Positions 32,701-40,414 of a DNA stretch of 64,000 nt are shown here, one piece after another; position 1 is the first letter of the stretch; every line of letters begins with the position of its first letter. The notes below the pieces were generated by a model. The model saw only the letters and a list, made by a program, of their open reading frames with translations. It was not told where the DNA came from and searched no databases. The position numbers were made by a program, and so were the translations under genes. Source of the DNA: Streptomyces sp. V1I1 (GTDB lineage Bacteria > Actinomycetota > Actinomycetes > Streptomycetales > Streptomycetaceae); contig NZ_JAUSZH010000001.1 of the NCBI RefSeq assembly GCF_030817355.1, positions 2,474,501-2,538,500 on the forward strand. Direction: 5' to 3'.

Positions 32701-33658
32701 GCTGCGCGCCGAGGCGGCGGAGACGGTGGGCTCGGCCCAGCAGGCCGCCGAACGCATCAAGTCCGAGGCGCAGAAGGTCAAGGCGGACGCCGAGGCGGCG
32801 GCCGAGCAGATGCTTGCGAAGGCCCGCGAAGAGGCCGACCGTGCGCTCGACGAGGCGCGCGAGGCGGCGGCCAAGCGTCGTGCGGACGCCGCCGAGCAGG
32901 CCGACCAGCTCATCAACAAGGCCCAGGAGGAGGCGCTGCGCGCGGCCACCGAGGCCGAGGAGCAGGCCGACACCATGGTCGGCGCGGCCCGCAACGAGGC
33001 CGAGCGGCTGGTCTCCGAGGGCACCGTGGAGGGCAACTCCCTGGTGGAGAAGGCCCGCACGGACGCGGACGAGCTGCTGGTCGGCGCGCGCCGGGACGCC
33101 ACCGCCATAAGGGAGCGCGGCGAGGAGCTGCGTACCCGTGTCGAGGCCGAGATCGAGGAGCTGCACGAGCGCGCCCGCCGGGAGACGGCCGAACAGATGA
33201 AGACGGCCGGCGAGCGGGTCGATCATCTGGTGAAGGCCGCCGAGGAACAGCGGGCCGAGGCCGAGGCGAAGGCCAAGGAGCTGGTGTCCGATGCCAATTC
33301 GGAGGCCAGTAAGGTCCGCATCGCCGCGGTGCGCAAGGCGGAGGGGCTCCTCAAGGAGGCCGAGCAGAAGAAGGCCGAGCTGGTCCGCGAGGCCGAGCGG
33401 GTCAAGGCGGAGGCCGAGGCCGAGGCCGAGCGGCTGGTCACCGAGGGCCGGCGCGAGCTGGATGTGCTGGTGCGCCGGCGCGAGGACATTCAGGCGGAGA
33501 TTTCCCGTGTCCAGGACGTGCTTGAAGCGTTGGAGTCATTCGAGGCTCCGTCAGGGGGCACCAAGGCTGCATCCACCAGCGGCTCCGCCGCAGGTGCCGT
33601 CAGAGCGGGCGCGACAGCAGGGGTTACACGTTCGAGTGGCAAGTCGTCCGACGGCTAG
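29711..33658 (+). CDS. scy: Scy, polarisome coiled-coil protein
   Basis: About 1315 aa, almost entirely coiled coil. In S. coelicolor Scy is a cytoskeletal scaffold that, with DivIVA and FilP, marks hyphal tips and new branch sites. After a short N-terminal segment (HLSRFEAEMDRLKTEREKAV, DLGYQVEVLRAKLHEAR) comes more than 1100 residues of Ala/Glu/Arg repeats of the AEAERLRxEA type. The spacing fits hendecads, and blocks of about 51 residues recur, as described for this protein. The C-terminal ~60 residues (RREDIQAEISRVQDVLEALE) leave the repeat. GTG 29711 (RGYERQ) is chosen by family likeness; no clear ribosome site. filP follows. Confidence 0.93.
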   Translation: MRGYERQESHRADDDHLSRFEAEMDRLKTEREKAVQHAEDLGYQVEVLRAKLHEARRNLASRPAYDSADIGYQAEQLLRNAQIQADQLRSDAERELREVRAQTQRILQEHAEHQARLQAELHSEAVQRRQRLDQELAERRQTVETHVNENVAWAEQLRARTEAQARRLLDESRAEAEQSLAAARAEAARVAEEARQRLGSEAESARSEAEAILLRARKDAERLLNAASNQAQEATSHAEQLRSSTTAESDQARQQAAELSRTAEQRIQEAEEKLREARAESEKLLTEAKESAAKQLASAESVNEQRTRTAKAEIARLVSEATKESEALKAEAEQAVADARAEAEKLVAAAGEKARTVAAEDSAAQLAKAARTAEEVLTKASDDAQATTRAASEEAERIRREAEAEADRLRGEAAEQADQLKGAAKDDTKEYRAKTVELQEEARRLRGEAEQLRAEAVAEGERIRGEARREAVQQIEEAASTAEELLTKARADADEMRATASSDSERVRTEAIERATTLRKQAEETLERTRAEAERLRADAEEQAESVKSAAEQAAAVLREEAELGIAARQAEAAEELTRLHTEAESRLAAAEQNLADSRGEAERIRREAAEETERQRAEAAERIRTLQAQAEHEAERLRTEAASDASTTRVEAENVAVRLRSDAANEAERLKNEAQDSADRLRAEAAAAAERVGAEAAEALAAAQEEANRRRREAEEILDSARGEADQERELAREQSEELLASARKRVEEAQTEAQRLVEEADRRATEMVSAAEQTAQQVRDSVNGLQEQAEQEIAGLRSAAEHAADRTRTEAQEEADRVRADAYAERERAAEDASRLRARAQEETDAANALAERTVGEAITESDRLRADTAEYAQRMRTEATDALASAEHDASRARAEAREDANRIRSDAAAQADRLIGEASSENERLRREAAEALSGAEQVKAEAEAEAERLHAAIRADGEQILDEARQAADKRRADAAAQADQLISEASGEAERLRAEAAETVGSAQQAAERIKSEAQKVKADAEAAAEQMLAKAREEADRALDEAREAAAKRRADAAEQADQLINKAQEEALRAATEAEEQADTMVGAARNEAERLVSEGTVEGNSLVEKARTDADELLVGARRDATAIRERGEELRTRVEAEIEELHERARRETAEQMKTAGERVDHLVKAAEEQRAEAEAKAKELVSDANSEASKVRIAAVRKAEGLLKEAEQKKAELVREAERVKAEAEAEAERLVTEGRRELDVLVRRREDIQAEISRVQDVLEALESFEAPSGGTKAASTSGSAAGAVRAGATAGVTRSSGKSSDG

Positions 33659-33772
33659 CCACTCAAAAGGCTGGACATTCTCCAGATCAAACGGTCATCC
33701 GCTCGATGACACGCCGCTTCGGCCCCTAGGATTCCCCCTATCACCTCACCGGTCTCATTCGACAGGAACCCC

Positions 33773-34708
33773 ATGAGCGACACTTCCTCCCCCTTCGGCT
33801 TCGAGCTCGTGCGGCGTGGTTACGACCGCGGTCAGGTGGACGACCGCATTACCAAACTCGTCGCCGACCGTGATAGTGCTCTGGCCCGAATCACCTCTCT
33901 GGAAAAGCGCATCGAGGAACTCCACCTCGAGACGCAGAACGCCCAGGCCCAGGTCAGCGACGCGGAGCCGTCGTACGCCGGTCTCGGTGCACGCGTCGAG
34001 AAAATCCTCCGCCTCGCCGAGGAGGAGGCGAAGGACCTGCGCGAGGAGGCCCGTCGCGCGGCCGAGCAGCACCGTGAGCTCGCCGAGTCCGCCGCCCAGC
34101 AGGTGCGCAACGACGCCGAGTCGTTCGCGGCCGAGCGCAAGGCGAAGGCCGAGGACGAGGGCGTCCGTATCGTCGAGAAGGCGAAGAGCGAAGCCTCTAC
34201 ACTGCGCAGCGAGGCGCAGAAGGACGCGCAGTCCAAGCGCGAGGAGGCCGACGCGCTCTTCGAGGAGACCCGCGCCAAGGCCGCCCAGGCCGCCGCGGAC
34301 TTCGAGACGAACCTCGCCAAGCGCCGCGAGCAGTCCGAGCGGGACCTGGCTTCGCGTCAGGCGAAGGCGGAGAAGCGCCTGGCGGAGATCGAGCACCGCG
34401 CCGAGCAGCTGCGCCTGGAGGCCGAGAAGCTGCGTACGGACGCGGAGCGCCGGGCCCGTCAGACGGTGGAGACCGCGCAGCGCCAGGCCGAGGACATCGT
34501 GGCCGACGCGAACGCCAAGGCCGACCGGATCCGCAGCGAATCGGAGCGCGAGCTGGCGGCGCTCACCAACCGCCGCGACTCGATCAACGCGCAGCTGACC
34601 AACGTCCGCGAGATGCTGGCCACGCTGACCGGTGCGGCGGTGGCCGCGGCCGGCACCCCCGACGACGAGCCGATCTCCCGCGGCGTCCCGGCTCAGCAGA
34701 CCCGCTGA
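33773..34708 (+). CDS. filP: FilP, filament-forming coiled-coil protein
   Basis: 311 aa, intermediate-filament-like protein that forms a network near hyphal tips and gives mechanical rigidity; it interacts with DivIVA and Scy in S. coelicolor. The N-terminus (FGFELVRRGYDRGQVDDRI) resembles a DivIVA-like head, followed by a heptad coiled coil at ~25-60, a short break, and a long hendecad-rich rod to ~290. The tail is short and Ala/Pro-rich. ATG 33773 follows a GACAGGA ribosome site; TAGGAT near 33727 may be its own promoter within the 114-bp gap after scy. A strong terminator follows. Confidence 0.95.
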   Translation: MSDTSSPFGFELVRRGYDRGQVDDRITKLVADRDSALARITSLEKRIEELHLETQNAQAQVSDAEPSYAGLGARVEKILRLAEEEAKDLREEARRAAEQHRELAESAAQQVRNDAESFAAERKAKAEDEGVRIVEKAKSEASTLRSEAQKDAQSKREEADALFEETRAKAAQAAADFETNLAKRREQSERDLASRQAKAEKRLAEIEHRAEQLRLEAEKLRTDAERRARQTVETAQRQAEDIVADANAKADRIRSESERELAALTNRRDSINAQLTNVREMLATLTGAAVAAAGTPDDEPISRGVPAQQTR

Positions 34709-34749
34709 GTATGTCCCCGTTCGCGGGGTCCGTCGTGTAAGTCAAGAAT

Positions 34750-34791
34750 GCGCAAAGCCCCCTGTCACTCCAGTGGCGGGGGGCTTTGCGC
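34750..34791 (+). terminator. terminator of scy-filP
   Basis: A perfect 13-bp stem (GCGCAAAGCCCCC with GGGGGCTTTGCGC); the 16-nt loop contains a further CACT/AGTG pairing. It ends 17 bp before the ABC ATPase start, so the next promoter overlaps it. Confidence 0.88.
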
Positions 34792-34796
34792 GCACT

Positions 34797-34802
34797 TAGC
34801 GT
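34797..34802 (+). promoter_or_regulatory. -10 hexamer for the first ABC ATPase
   Basis: TAGCGT exactly 6 bp before ATG 34809; leaderless arrangement immediately behind the filP terminator. Confidence 0.5.
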
Positions 34803-34808
34803 GGCCGC

Positions 34809-35804
34809 ATGATCGAGCTCGAGGGCCTGACGAAGCGCTTCGGCACCACGACCGCGGTCGACCATCTCTCGTTTCAGGTCAGGCCGGGTGTGGTGACCGG
34901 CTTCCTCGGCCCGAACGGCGCGGGCAAGTCCACGACGATGCGGATGATGCTCGATCTCGACAACCCGACCAGCGGAACGGTGCGGATCGACGGCAAGCAC
35001 TACCGCGATCTCGAGGAGCCACTGAAGTACATCGGCGCGCTGCTGGACGCGAAGGCGATGCACGGCGGGCGGAGCGCGTACAACAACCTGCTCTGTCTCG
35101 CCCAGTCGAACCGCATCCCCGCCTCGCGGGTCGCCGAGGTCCTGGACGTCGTCGGGCTGACGTCGGTGGCGAGGAAGAAGCCCAAGGGCTTCTCGCTCGG
35201 TATGGGACAGCGGCTGGGCATCGCGTCGGCTCTGCTGGGCGATCCGGAGATCCTGATGTTCGACGAGCCGGTCAACGGTCTTGATCCCGAAGGAATTCAC
35301 TGGATCCGCAATTTGATGAAGACTCTTGCATCGGAAGGACGCACGATCTTCGTCTCCTCGCATCTGATGAGTGAAATGGCGCTCACAGCCGACCACTTGA
35401 TCGTGATCGGACAGGGGCGACTTCTGGCCGATACATCGATGGCCGACTTCATCCACGAGAACTCCCGGAGTTATGTACGGCTGCGCTCCCCGCAGCCGGA
35501 GCGCCTGCGCGATGTGCTGCACGAATCGGGCTTCACGGCGGTCGAGTCGGGCAACGGCACGCTGGAGATCGACGGTGCCACCACCGAGGCGATCGGTGAG
35601 CTGGCCGCCCGGCACCAGCTCGTCCTGCATGAACTGAGCGCGCAGCGCGCCTCGCTGGAGGAGGCGTTCATGCAGATGACGGCGGGAGCGGTGGAGTACC
35701 ACGCGCATTCGACGGGTGAGGCGGCGCCCCCGGTGGGGCCCCCGCCGGCGGCCCCACCGGGTCCCCAGTGGGGCCAGAGCTACCAGCGCAGCAAGGGAGC
35801 CTGA
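34809..35804 (+). CDS. ABC transporter ATP-binding protein (first pair)
   Basis: 331 aa, CcmA/Bcr-type export ATPase. Walker A GPNGAGKS is at residues 34-41; the signature is the variant SLGMGQ, followed by Walker B ILMFDEP with VNGLDPEG, and the switch His in FVSSHLMSEM. The C-terminal ~100 residues form the accessory domain usual in antibiotic-type exporters, ending in a Pro/Ala-rich tail. The permease starts 3 bp downstream. The substrate is unknown. It is strikingly similar to the ATPase at 36733, indicating tandem duplication. Confidence 0.92.
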   Translation: MIELEGLTKRFGTTTAVDHLSFQVRPGVVTGFLGPNGAGKSTTMRMMLDLDNPTSGTVRIDGKHYRDLEEPLKYIGALLDAKAMHGGRSAYNNLLCLAQSNRIPASRVAEVLDVVGLTSVARKKPKGFSLGMGQRLGIASALLGDPEILMFDEPVNGLDPEGIHWIRNLMKTLASEGRTIFVSSHLMSEMALTADHLIVIGQGRLLADTSMADFIHENSRSYVRLRSPQPERLRDVLHESGFTAVESGNGTLEIDGATTEAIGELAARHQLVLHELSAQRASLEEAFMQMTAGAVEYHAHSTGEAAPPVGPPPAAPPGPQWGQSYQRSKGA

Positions 35805-35807
35805 CCC

Positions 35808-36587
35808 ATGGCCTCGGTACCCGCCGTCCTCCAGTCCGAGTGGACCAAGATCCGTACCGTTTCCTCGACCACCTGGACGCTGGTGAGCGCGCTGGTCGTC
35901 ACCGTCGCTATGGGCGCAGCGCTCAGCGCGCTGCTGAAGGCGACGTTCGACGATCTGTCGCCCCAGGAGCAGCTCACCTTCGACCCGACCTTCATCAGCT
36001 TCTCCGGGATGATCCTGGGCCAGCTGGCGATGGTGGTCTTCGGGGTGCTGGTGGTCGGCACGGAGTACAGCTCGGGCATGATCCGTACCTCGCTCGCCGC
36101 CGTACCCCAGCGCGCCACCTTCATCTTCAGCAAGATCGCGGTGGCCGCGGTGCTGGCGCTGGTCGTCGGGATGGCGACCAGCTTTCTCGCCTTCTTCCTC
36201 GGCCAGGCGCTGCTGGGCGAGCACCGTACGACGATCGGCGCGGACAACGTCCTGCGCGCGGTGGTCGGCGGCGGCCTGTACATGGGCCTGATTGCGCTGT
36301 TCTCGATGGGCGTGGCGACGATGCTGCGCAGCTCGATGCTCTCGCTCGGCATCCTGATGCCGTTCTTCTTCCTGGTCTCGCAGATCCTCGCGTCCGTACC
36401 GAAGGCGAAGACGGTCGCGCGTTACTTCCCCGACCAGGCCGGATCCAAGATCATGCAGGTGGTCCCGGACGCGATGGGCAGCGACAAGGCGCCGTACGGG
36501 CCGTGGGGCGGGCTCGGGATCATGGTGATCTGGGTGGCGGTTGCGCTACTCGGCGGCTATCTGGTGCTCAAGAAGCGGGACGCCTAG
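35808..36587 (+). CDS. ABC-2 type transporter permease (first pair)
   Basis: 259 aa with six hydrophobic segments (e.g. TWTLVSALVVTVAMGAALSA, GQLAMVVFGVLVVGTEYSSG, VAVALLGGYLVLKKRDA). It has the TEYSSGMIRTSL segment typical of this ABC-2 subgroup between helices 2 and 3. The N-terminus VLQSEWTKIRTVSSTTWTL is nearly repeated in the second permease. It follows its ATPase by 3 bp, so the two are one operon. Confidence 0.9.
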   Translation: MASVPAVLQSEWTKIRTVSSTTWTLVSALVVTVAMGAALSALLKATFDDLSPQEQLTFDPTFISFSGMILGQLAMVVFGVLVVGTEYSSGMIRTSLAAVPQRATFIFSKIAVAAVLALVVGMATSFLAFFLGQALLGEHRTTIGADNVLRAVVGGGLYMGLIALFSMGVATMLRSSMLSLGILMPFFFLVSQILASVPKAKTVARYFPDQAGSKIMQVVPDAMGSDKAPYGPWGGLGIMVIWVAVALLGGYLVLKKRDA

Positions 36588-36606
36588 GGACGGCGGCGAC
36601 TCGACG

Positions 36607-36637
36607 CGGCCGAAACCGTAGCGTTACGGCTTGGCCG
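36607..36637 (+). terminator. stem-loop between the two ABC pairs
   Basis: CCGTA/TACGG around GCGT, extended by AA/TT and CGGCC/GGCCG pairs, lies 20 bp after the first permease stop. No T-tract follows, so termination may be partial. Confidence 0.55.
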
Positions 36638-36732
36638 GAACCGTCAAGGCCCGGATATCCTCCTAACTCTTACGGGGGCGTACGGCCGGACGGCCTGGGC
36701 CCCGACGACCCGAATGTCGATGGGGCTGGAGA

Positions 36733-37863
36733 ATGATCGAGGCAGTCGGCCTGACGAAGCGCTATGGCGCGAAGACGGCCGTGTACAACCTTTCCTTCCA
36801 GGTACGGCCCGGCGCCGTCACCGGGTTCCTCGGCCCCAACGGCGCCGGCAAGTCGACGACGATGCGGATGATCCTCGGGCTCGACCAGCCGACCGAGGGT
36901 CATGTGACCATCGGCGGCCGCCCCTTCCGGCAGTTGCCGAACGCGCCCCGACAGGTCGGTGCCCTGCTCGACGCCAAGGCGGTACACGGCGGCCGCAGCG
37001 CGCGAAATCACCTGCTTTCGCTGGCGCAGCTCTCCGGTATCCCGGCCCGCCGGGTCGACGAGGTGCTCGGTGTCGTCGGGCTTCAGGAAGTCGCCAAGAA
37101 GCGCTCCAAGGGCTTCTCACTCGGTATGGGGCAGCGGCTCGGTATCGCAGCGGCGCTCCTCGGCGACCCGCAGGTGCTGCTGTTCGACGAGCCGGTCAAC
37201 GGCCTGGACCCGGAAGGCATCCTCTGGGTCCGCAATCTGATGAAGCAGCTTGCCGCCGAAGGCCGTACGGTCTTCGTCTCCTCGCACCTGATGAGCGAAA
37301 TGGCGCTCACCGCCGACCACTTGATCGTGATCGGCCGTGGCCAGCTGCTCTCGGACATGAGCGTCAAGGACTTCATCTCGCACAACTCCGCGGACTTCGC
37401 CCGGGTGCGTACGCCGCAGACCGAACCGCAGCAGCGCGAGAAGCTGTCCGCCGCGCTCACCGAGGCCGGCGGTCAGGTCATGCCGGAGCCGGACGGCGCG
37501 CTGCGGGTCACCGGGCTGCCGCTGCCGCAGATCAGCGATCTGGCGCACTCCGCGGACGTCCGGCTGTGGGAGCTGTCGCCGCACCAGGCCTCGCTGGAGG
37601 AGGCGTACATGCGGATGACGCAGGGCGCGGTCGACTACCGCTCGACCGCCGACCAGAAGTCGGGCCTGATGCAGCAGCCGCCGATGGGCTATCTCCCGCC
37701 GCAGCAGCAGATCCCCGAGGTGCCGCAGCAGGGCTGGTACGCCCCACCGCCGCCCCAGCCCGGCCAGAACCCGTACGCCGGCGCGGCTCCTGTCGCGCCC
37801 GCCGACGCTCCGCCCGTGCCCCCGGCCGCCGCCGACCTGACCAAGCCCGAGGACGCCCGATGA
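36733..37863 (+). CDS. ABC transporter ATP-binding protein (second pair)
   Basis: 376 aa. The first ~300 residues closely parallel the ATPase at 34809: Walker A GPNGAGKS (34-41), SLGMGQ, VLLFDEPVNGLDPEG, FVSSHLMSEM. The extra C-terminal ~70 residues are Pro/Gln-rich (LPPQQQIPEVPQQGW). ATG 36733 has GGAG only four bases upstream. Its stop overlaps the start of the permease (ATGA). It is probably an exporter with a substrate related to, but separate from, the first pair. Confidence 0.92.
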   Translation: MIEAVGLTKRYGAKTAVYNLSFQVRPGAVTGFLGPNGAGKSTTMRMILGLDQPTEGHVTIGGRPFRQLPNAPRQVGALLDAKAVHGGRSARNHLLSLAQLSGIPARRVDEVLGVVGLQEVAKKRSKGFSLGMGQRLGIAAALLGDPQVLLFDEPVNGLDPEGILWVRNLMKQLAAEGRTVFVSSHLMSEMALTADHLIVIGRGQLLSDMSVKDFISHNSADFARVRTPQTEPQQREKLSAALTEAGGQVMPEPDGALRVTGLPLPQISDLAHSADVRLWELSPHQASLEEAYMRMTQGAVDYRSTADQKSGLMQQPPMGYLPPQQQIPEVPQQGWYAPPPPQPGQNPYAGAAPVAPADAPPVPPAAADLTKPEDAR

Positions 37864-38708
37864 CCACCCCCTACCAGCAGCAGCAGGCGCCCTACCAGCA
37901 GCAGGGCGCGCCCGGCGCCGTGTACTCCTCGCCGATCCCGGTGCGCGACGCCCACCTTGGCGACGCCCTCGCCTCCGAGTGGACCAAGATCCGTTCCGTA
38001 CGCTCCACGATGTGGACGCTCGGCGTCATGATCGTGCTGATGGTCGGCATCGGCGCTCTCTCCGCGGTCGCCGTCTCCGCCGCCGACGCCGATCTCCAGG
38101 ATCAGTCGGTCCTCTCCCTCGGCTTCTTCGGCGTACTGCTCGGCTCCATCTGCGTGATCACGCTGGGCGTGCTGACCATCGCCTCCGAGTACGGCACGGG
38201 GATGATCAGGACCACGCTGACCGCCTGCCCCAGCCGCGCCCGCGTGCTGACCGCCAAGGCGATCGTCTTCTTCCTGCTCGTCTTCATCCTCACCACGGTG
38301 ATCACCGCGATCGTGGGCGCCCTGCAGACCGCGATCGTGGACCAGGGCTCGTCCACCGGCGAGGACTGGTTCCGCGCGACGATCGGCATCGCCCTCTACG
38401 TCGCGACCCTCGGCCTGCTCTCGCTCGCCGTCGGCACCCTGATCCGCCACTCGGCGGGCGCGATCACGGTCATGATCGGCGTCGTGCTGCTGCCGCTGGT
38501 GCTGGCCATGTTCATGTTCTCGGAGTCGCTGCGGGATCTGCAGCAGGCCCTTTTCGAGTACTCGATCCCCAACCAGATCGGCGTGCTGTACGACACCGCC
38601 GTGACCGAGTCGGGTCCGGCCGGCTGGGACCCGCTGTGGATCATGCTGGGCGTGACGGCGGCGGCACTGGCCGGCGCGTACGCCTCGCTCAAGGCGCGCG
38701 ACGTCTAA
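37860..38708 (+). CDS. ABC-2 type transporter permease (second pair)
   Basis: 282 aa with six hydrophobic segments and the ASEYGTGMIRTTLTACPSRA segment shared with the first permease. It differs by an N-terminal Gln/Pro/Ala extension (QQQQAPYQQQGAP) that echoes the tail of its partner ATPase, which hints at a low-complexity contact between them (inference). ATG 37860 overlaps the ATPase stop. A 17-bp tandem duplication begins at the last codons and runs past the stop. Confidence 0.9.
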   Translation: MTTPYQQQQAPYQQQGAPGAVYSSPIPVRDAHLGDALASEWTKIRSVRSTMWTLGVMIVLMVGIGALSAVAVSAADADLQDQSVLSLGFFGVLLGSICVITLGVLTIASEYGTGMIRTTLTACPSRARVLTAKAIVFFLLVFILTTVITAIVGALQTAIVDQGSSTGEDWFRATIGIALYVATLGLLSLAVGTLIRHSAGAITVMIGVVLLPLVLAMFMFSESLRDLQQALFEYSIPNQIGVLYDTAVTESGPAGWDPLWIMLGVTAAALAGAYASLKARDV

Positions 38709-38735
38709 AGGCACGCGACGTCCAAAGGCACGCGA
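38697..38735. repeat. 17-bp tandem duplication across a stop codon
   Basis: CGCGACGTCTAAAGGCA (38697-38713) is followed by CGCGACGTCCAAAGGCA (38714-38730) and CGCGA. The first copy encodes the last codons and TAA of the permease; in the second copy TAA has become CAA. Confidence 0.8.
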
Positions 38736-38750
38736 GGCTCCTGGAGCCTC
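38734..38750. terminator. small stem-loop between convergent genes
   Basis: GAGGCTC and GAGCCTC with a 3-nt loop, 26 bp after the permease stop and touching the stop of the minus-strand gene. Confidence 0.5.
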
Positions 38751-39078
38751 AGTACTTCGGCGCGTTACGGGACCGCTGCACCCGCGTGGTGCGGCGGTCC
38801 TTCGCGTTCCAGCACGCCTTGTGCCAGTGCCGCCGGTCCTCGATGCCGCCGTGCTCCGGCCAGGCCACCACATGCGGGACGCCCGAGGGGATCTCCTGGT
38901 CGCAGCCGGGGCAGCGGTACCGCTTGCCGGCGGCACTTGCGCCGGCGACATGGCGGACCGACCACTCCTCGCCCTGCCAGGACTCGCTCCGGCCGAAGCC
39001 GCCGTACCTGTCGCCCGGCTCGCCGGGCTGCTCGGTGGGCTTCTCGCCGCCTCGGGGGCGGTTGCGGCGCGGGGACAC
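38749..39078 (-). CDS. small zinc-finger-like protein
   Basis: About 109 aa, unknown function. A basic, Pro/Gly-rich N-terminal third precedes a compact Cys/His region: YRCPGCDQEIPSG, PHVVAWPEHGG and RRHWHKACWN. CxxC plus His and a later Cys could hold one zinc, in an HNH-like or treble-clef arrangement; the C-terminus is Arg-rich. Both suggest nucleic-acid binding (inference). GTG 39078 has GAGGTG upstream; the open frame continues to 39231 without support. Confidence 0.7.
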   Translation of the reverse strand: MSPRRNRPRGGEKPTEQPGEPGDRYGGFGRSESWQGEEWSVRHVAGASAAGKRYRCPGCDQEIPSGVPHVVAWPEHGGIEDRRHWHKACWNAKDRRTTRVQRSRNAPKY

Positions 39079-39290
39079 GTGACACCTCACGGGGCAAGTC
39101 CGGACAGTTCCCATCCAGCCTACGGGCCGCAGTCCGGGGTACACGTACCGCACAGCGTGAGACCGTGGCACCCATAGGGGCCAGTTACCGGAAAATCGCA
39201 ACAACTTCACGAATGGCCGTGCCTTTGGCACGTGTCAGACGTTGTTGCCGTAGGGGGAGTGACGCGTCGGCCGCAAGGAGGCAATAGGCG

Positions 39291-40322
39291 ATGCGCGTGG
39301 GAACTTTCGTACTGGCGGCCCAATTCCCGGGCCAGGGGCAGGGGGAGGCGCTGCACCGTGCGGTGCGGTCCGCCGAGGTCGCGGAGGAGTCCGGGCTGGA
39401 TTCGGTCTGGCTCGCCGAGCACCATTTCGTACCGTACGGCGTGTGCCCGTCGGCCGTGACACTCGCCGCGCTACTGCTCGGCCGCACCCGGCGGATCCGG
39501 GTGGGCACAGCCGTGAGCGTGCTGCCGAACGCCCATCCCGTCTCGCTGGGCGAGCAGACGGCGCTGCTGCATCTCACAAGCGGAGGGCGGTTCTCCCTCG
39601 GTGTGGGGCGGGGCGGCCCCTGGGTCGATCTGGAGGTCTTCGGCACGGGCCTCGATGCGTACGAAAAGGACTTTCCGGAGTCCCTGGACCTGCTGCTGCG
39701 CTGGCTGCGCGAGCCCCGCGTCGCCACCCGGGGCGACCGATTCACCTTCCGTGAAGTCCCGGTCGTGCCAAGGCCGGACGAGCTGATCGGCGGTCCCCCC
39801 GAGGGCCCCGAGGTGATCGTCGCGTGTACGTCCCCGAAGAGCGTGAAGCTCGCCGCCGAGCGCGGGCTGCCGATGCTGCTCGGGATGCACTGCGACGACG
39901 AGGAGAAGGCGGAGATGGTCGCCCGGTGGCGTACGGACGCGCTCGCCGCGGGCCGCCCGCCCGAGGAGGTCGAGCGCGCGGGCCATGTGTCGGCCGGCGT
40001 GGCCCAGATCGCGGACCGCAGGGCCGATGCCTCCGAGACGCTGCTCAAGGCGATGCCGGGCTGGCTCAAGCAGGGCCTGGACGCCCATGTGACGGTCGAC
40101 GGGCGGCGCCGCGCGATGCGGGACCCCGTGGCGTACACAGAACTGCTCTGCGAATTGCACCCGGTGGGCCCGCCGCGGCTCGCCGCGGACCGCATCGCGG
40201 CCACCGCGGAACGTACTGGCATCACACGCTTCGCCCTGCTCGCCGAGGGCTCGGGCGATCTCGCCGCCACCGAGGAGAATGTGCGGCGCCTCGGCACAGA
40301 GGTCCTGCCGCTGCTGAGCTGA
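39291..40322 (+). CDS. LLM-class flavin/F420-dependent oxidoreductase
   Basis: 343 aa, luciferase-like monooxygenase fold (TIM barrel). Typical motifs: starts MRVGTFVLAAQFPG, then LDSVWLAEHHF, RIRVGTAVSVLPNAHPVSLG and GRFSLGVGRGG. The cofactor may be FMN or F420; actinobacterial members often use F420, but this cannot be decided from sequence. ATG 39291 has AAGGAGG at good spacing. It stands alone between convergent and divergent neighbours. The substrate is unknown. Confidence 0.9.
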   Translation: MRVGTFVLAAQFPGQGQGEALHRAVRSAEVAEESGLDSVWLAEHHFVPYGVCPSAVTLAALLLGRTRRIRVGTAVSVLPNAHPVSLGEQTALLHLTSGGRFSLGVGRGGPWVDLEVFGTGLDAYEKDFPESLDLLLRWLREPRVATRGDRFTFREVPVVPRPDELIGGPPEGPEVIVACTSPKSVKLAAERGLPMLLGMHCDDEEKAEMVARWRTDALAAGRPPEEVERAGHVSAGVAQIADRRADASETLLKAMPGWLKQGLDAHVTVDGRRRAMRDPVAYTELLCELHPVGPPRLAADRIAATAERTGITRFALLAEGSGDLAATEENVRRLGTEVLPLLS

Positions 40323-40357
40323 GTCCGGGATCGTTGCGGCCCGAGCCGTACCGGAGG

Positions 40358-40407
40358 TGCTGCCGCTCCGACACCAGTTGCACCTCCCGCGGTGTGGAGC
40401 GGCAGCA
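40358..40407. terminator. stem-loop between the LLM gene and the SCO5389-family gene
   Basis: TGCTGCCGCTCC plus ACACC pairs with GGTGT plus GGAGCGGCAGCA with one bulged base, giving a 17-bp stem around a 15-nt loop. It serves both convergent genes. Confidence 0.75.
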
Positions 40408-40414
40408 AAAGACT

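Noticed and set aside
29435..33226. A 1263-codon minus-strand ORF opposite scy, rich in Leu and Gly
   Set aside because: It is the mirror of the GC-biased, repetitive scy codons; there is no ribosome site, and the plus-strand product is a known cytoskeletal protein.
36714..38708. A 664-codon frame that would fuse the second ABC ATPase region to its permease
   Set aside because: Its first half is an out-of-phase reading of the ATPase gene. The true permease starts at ATG 37860 overlapping the ATPase stop.
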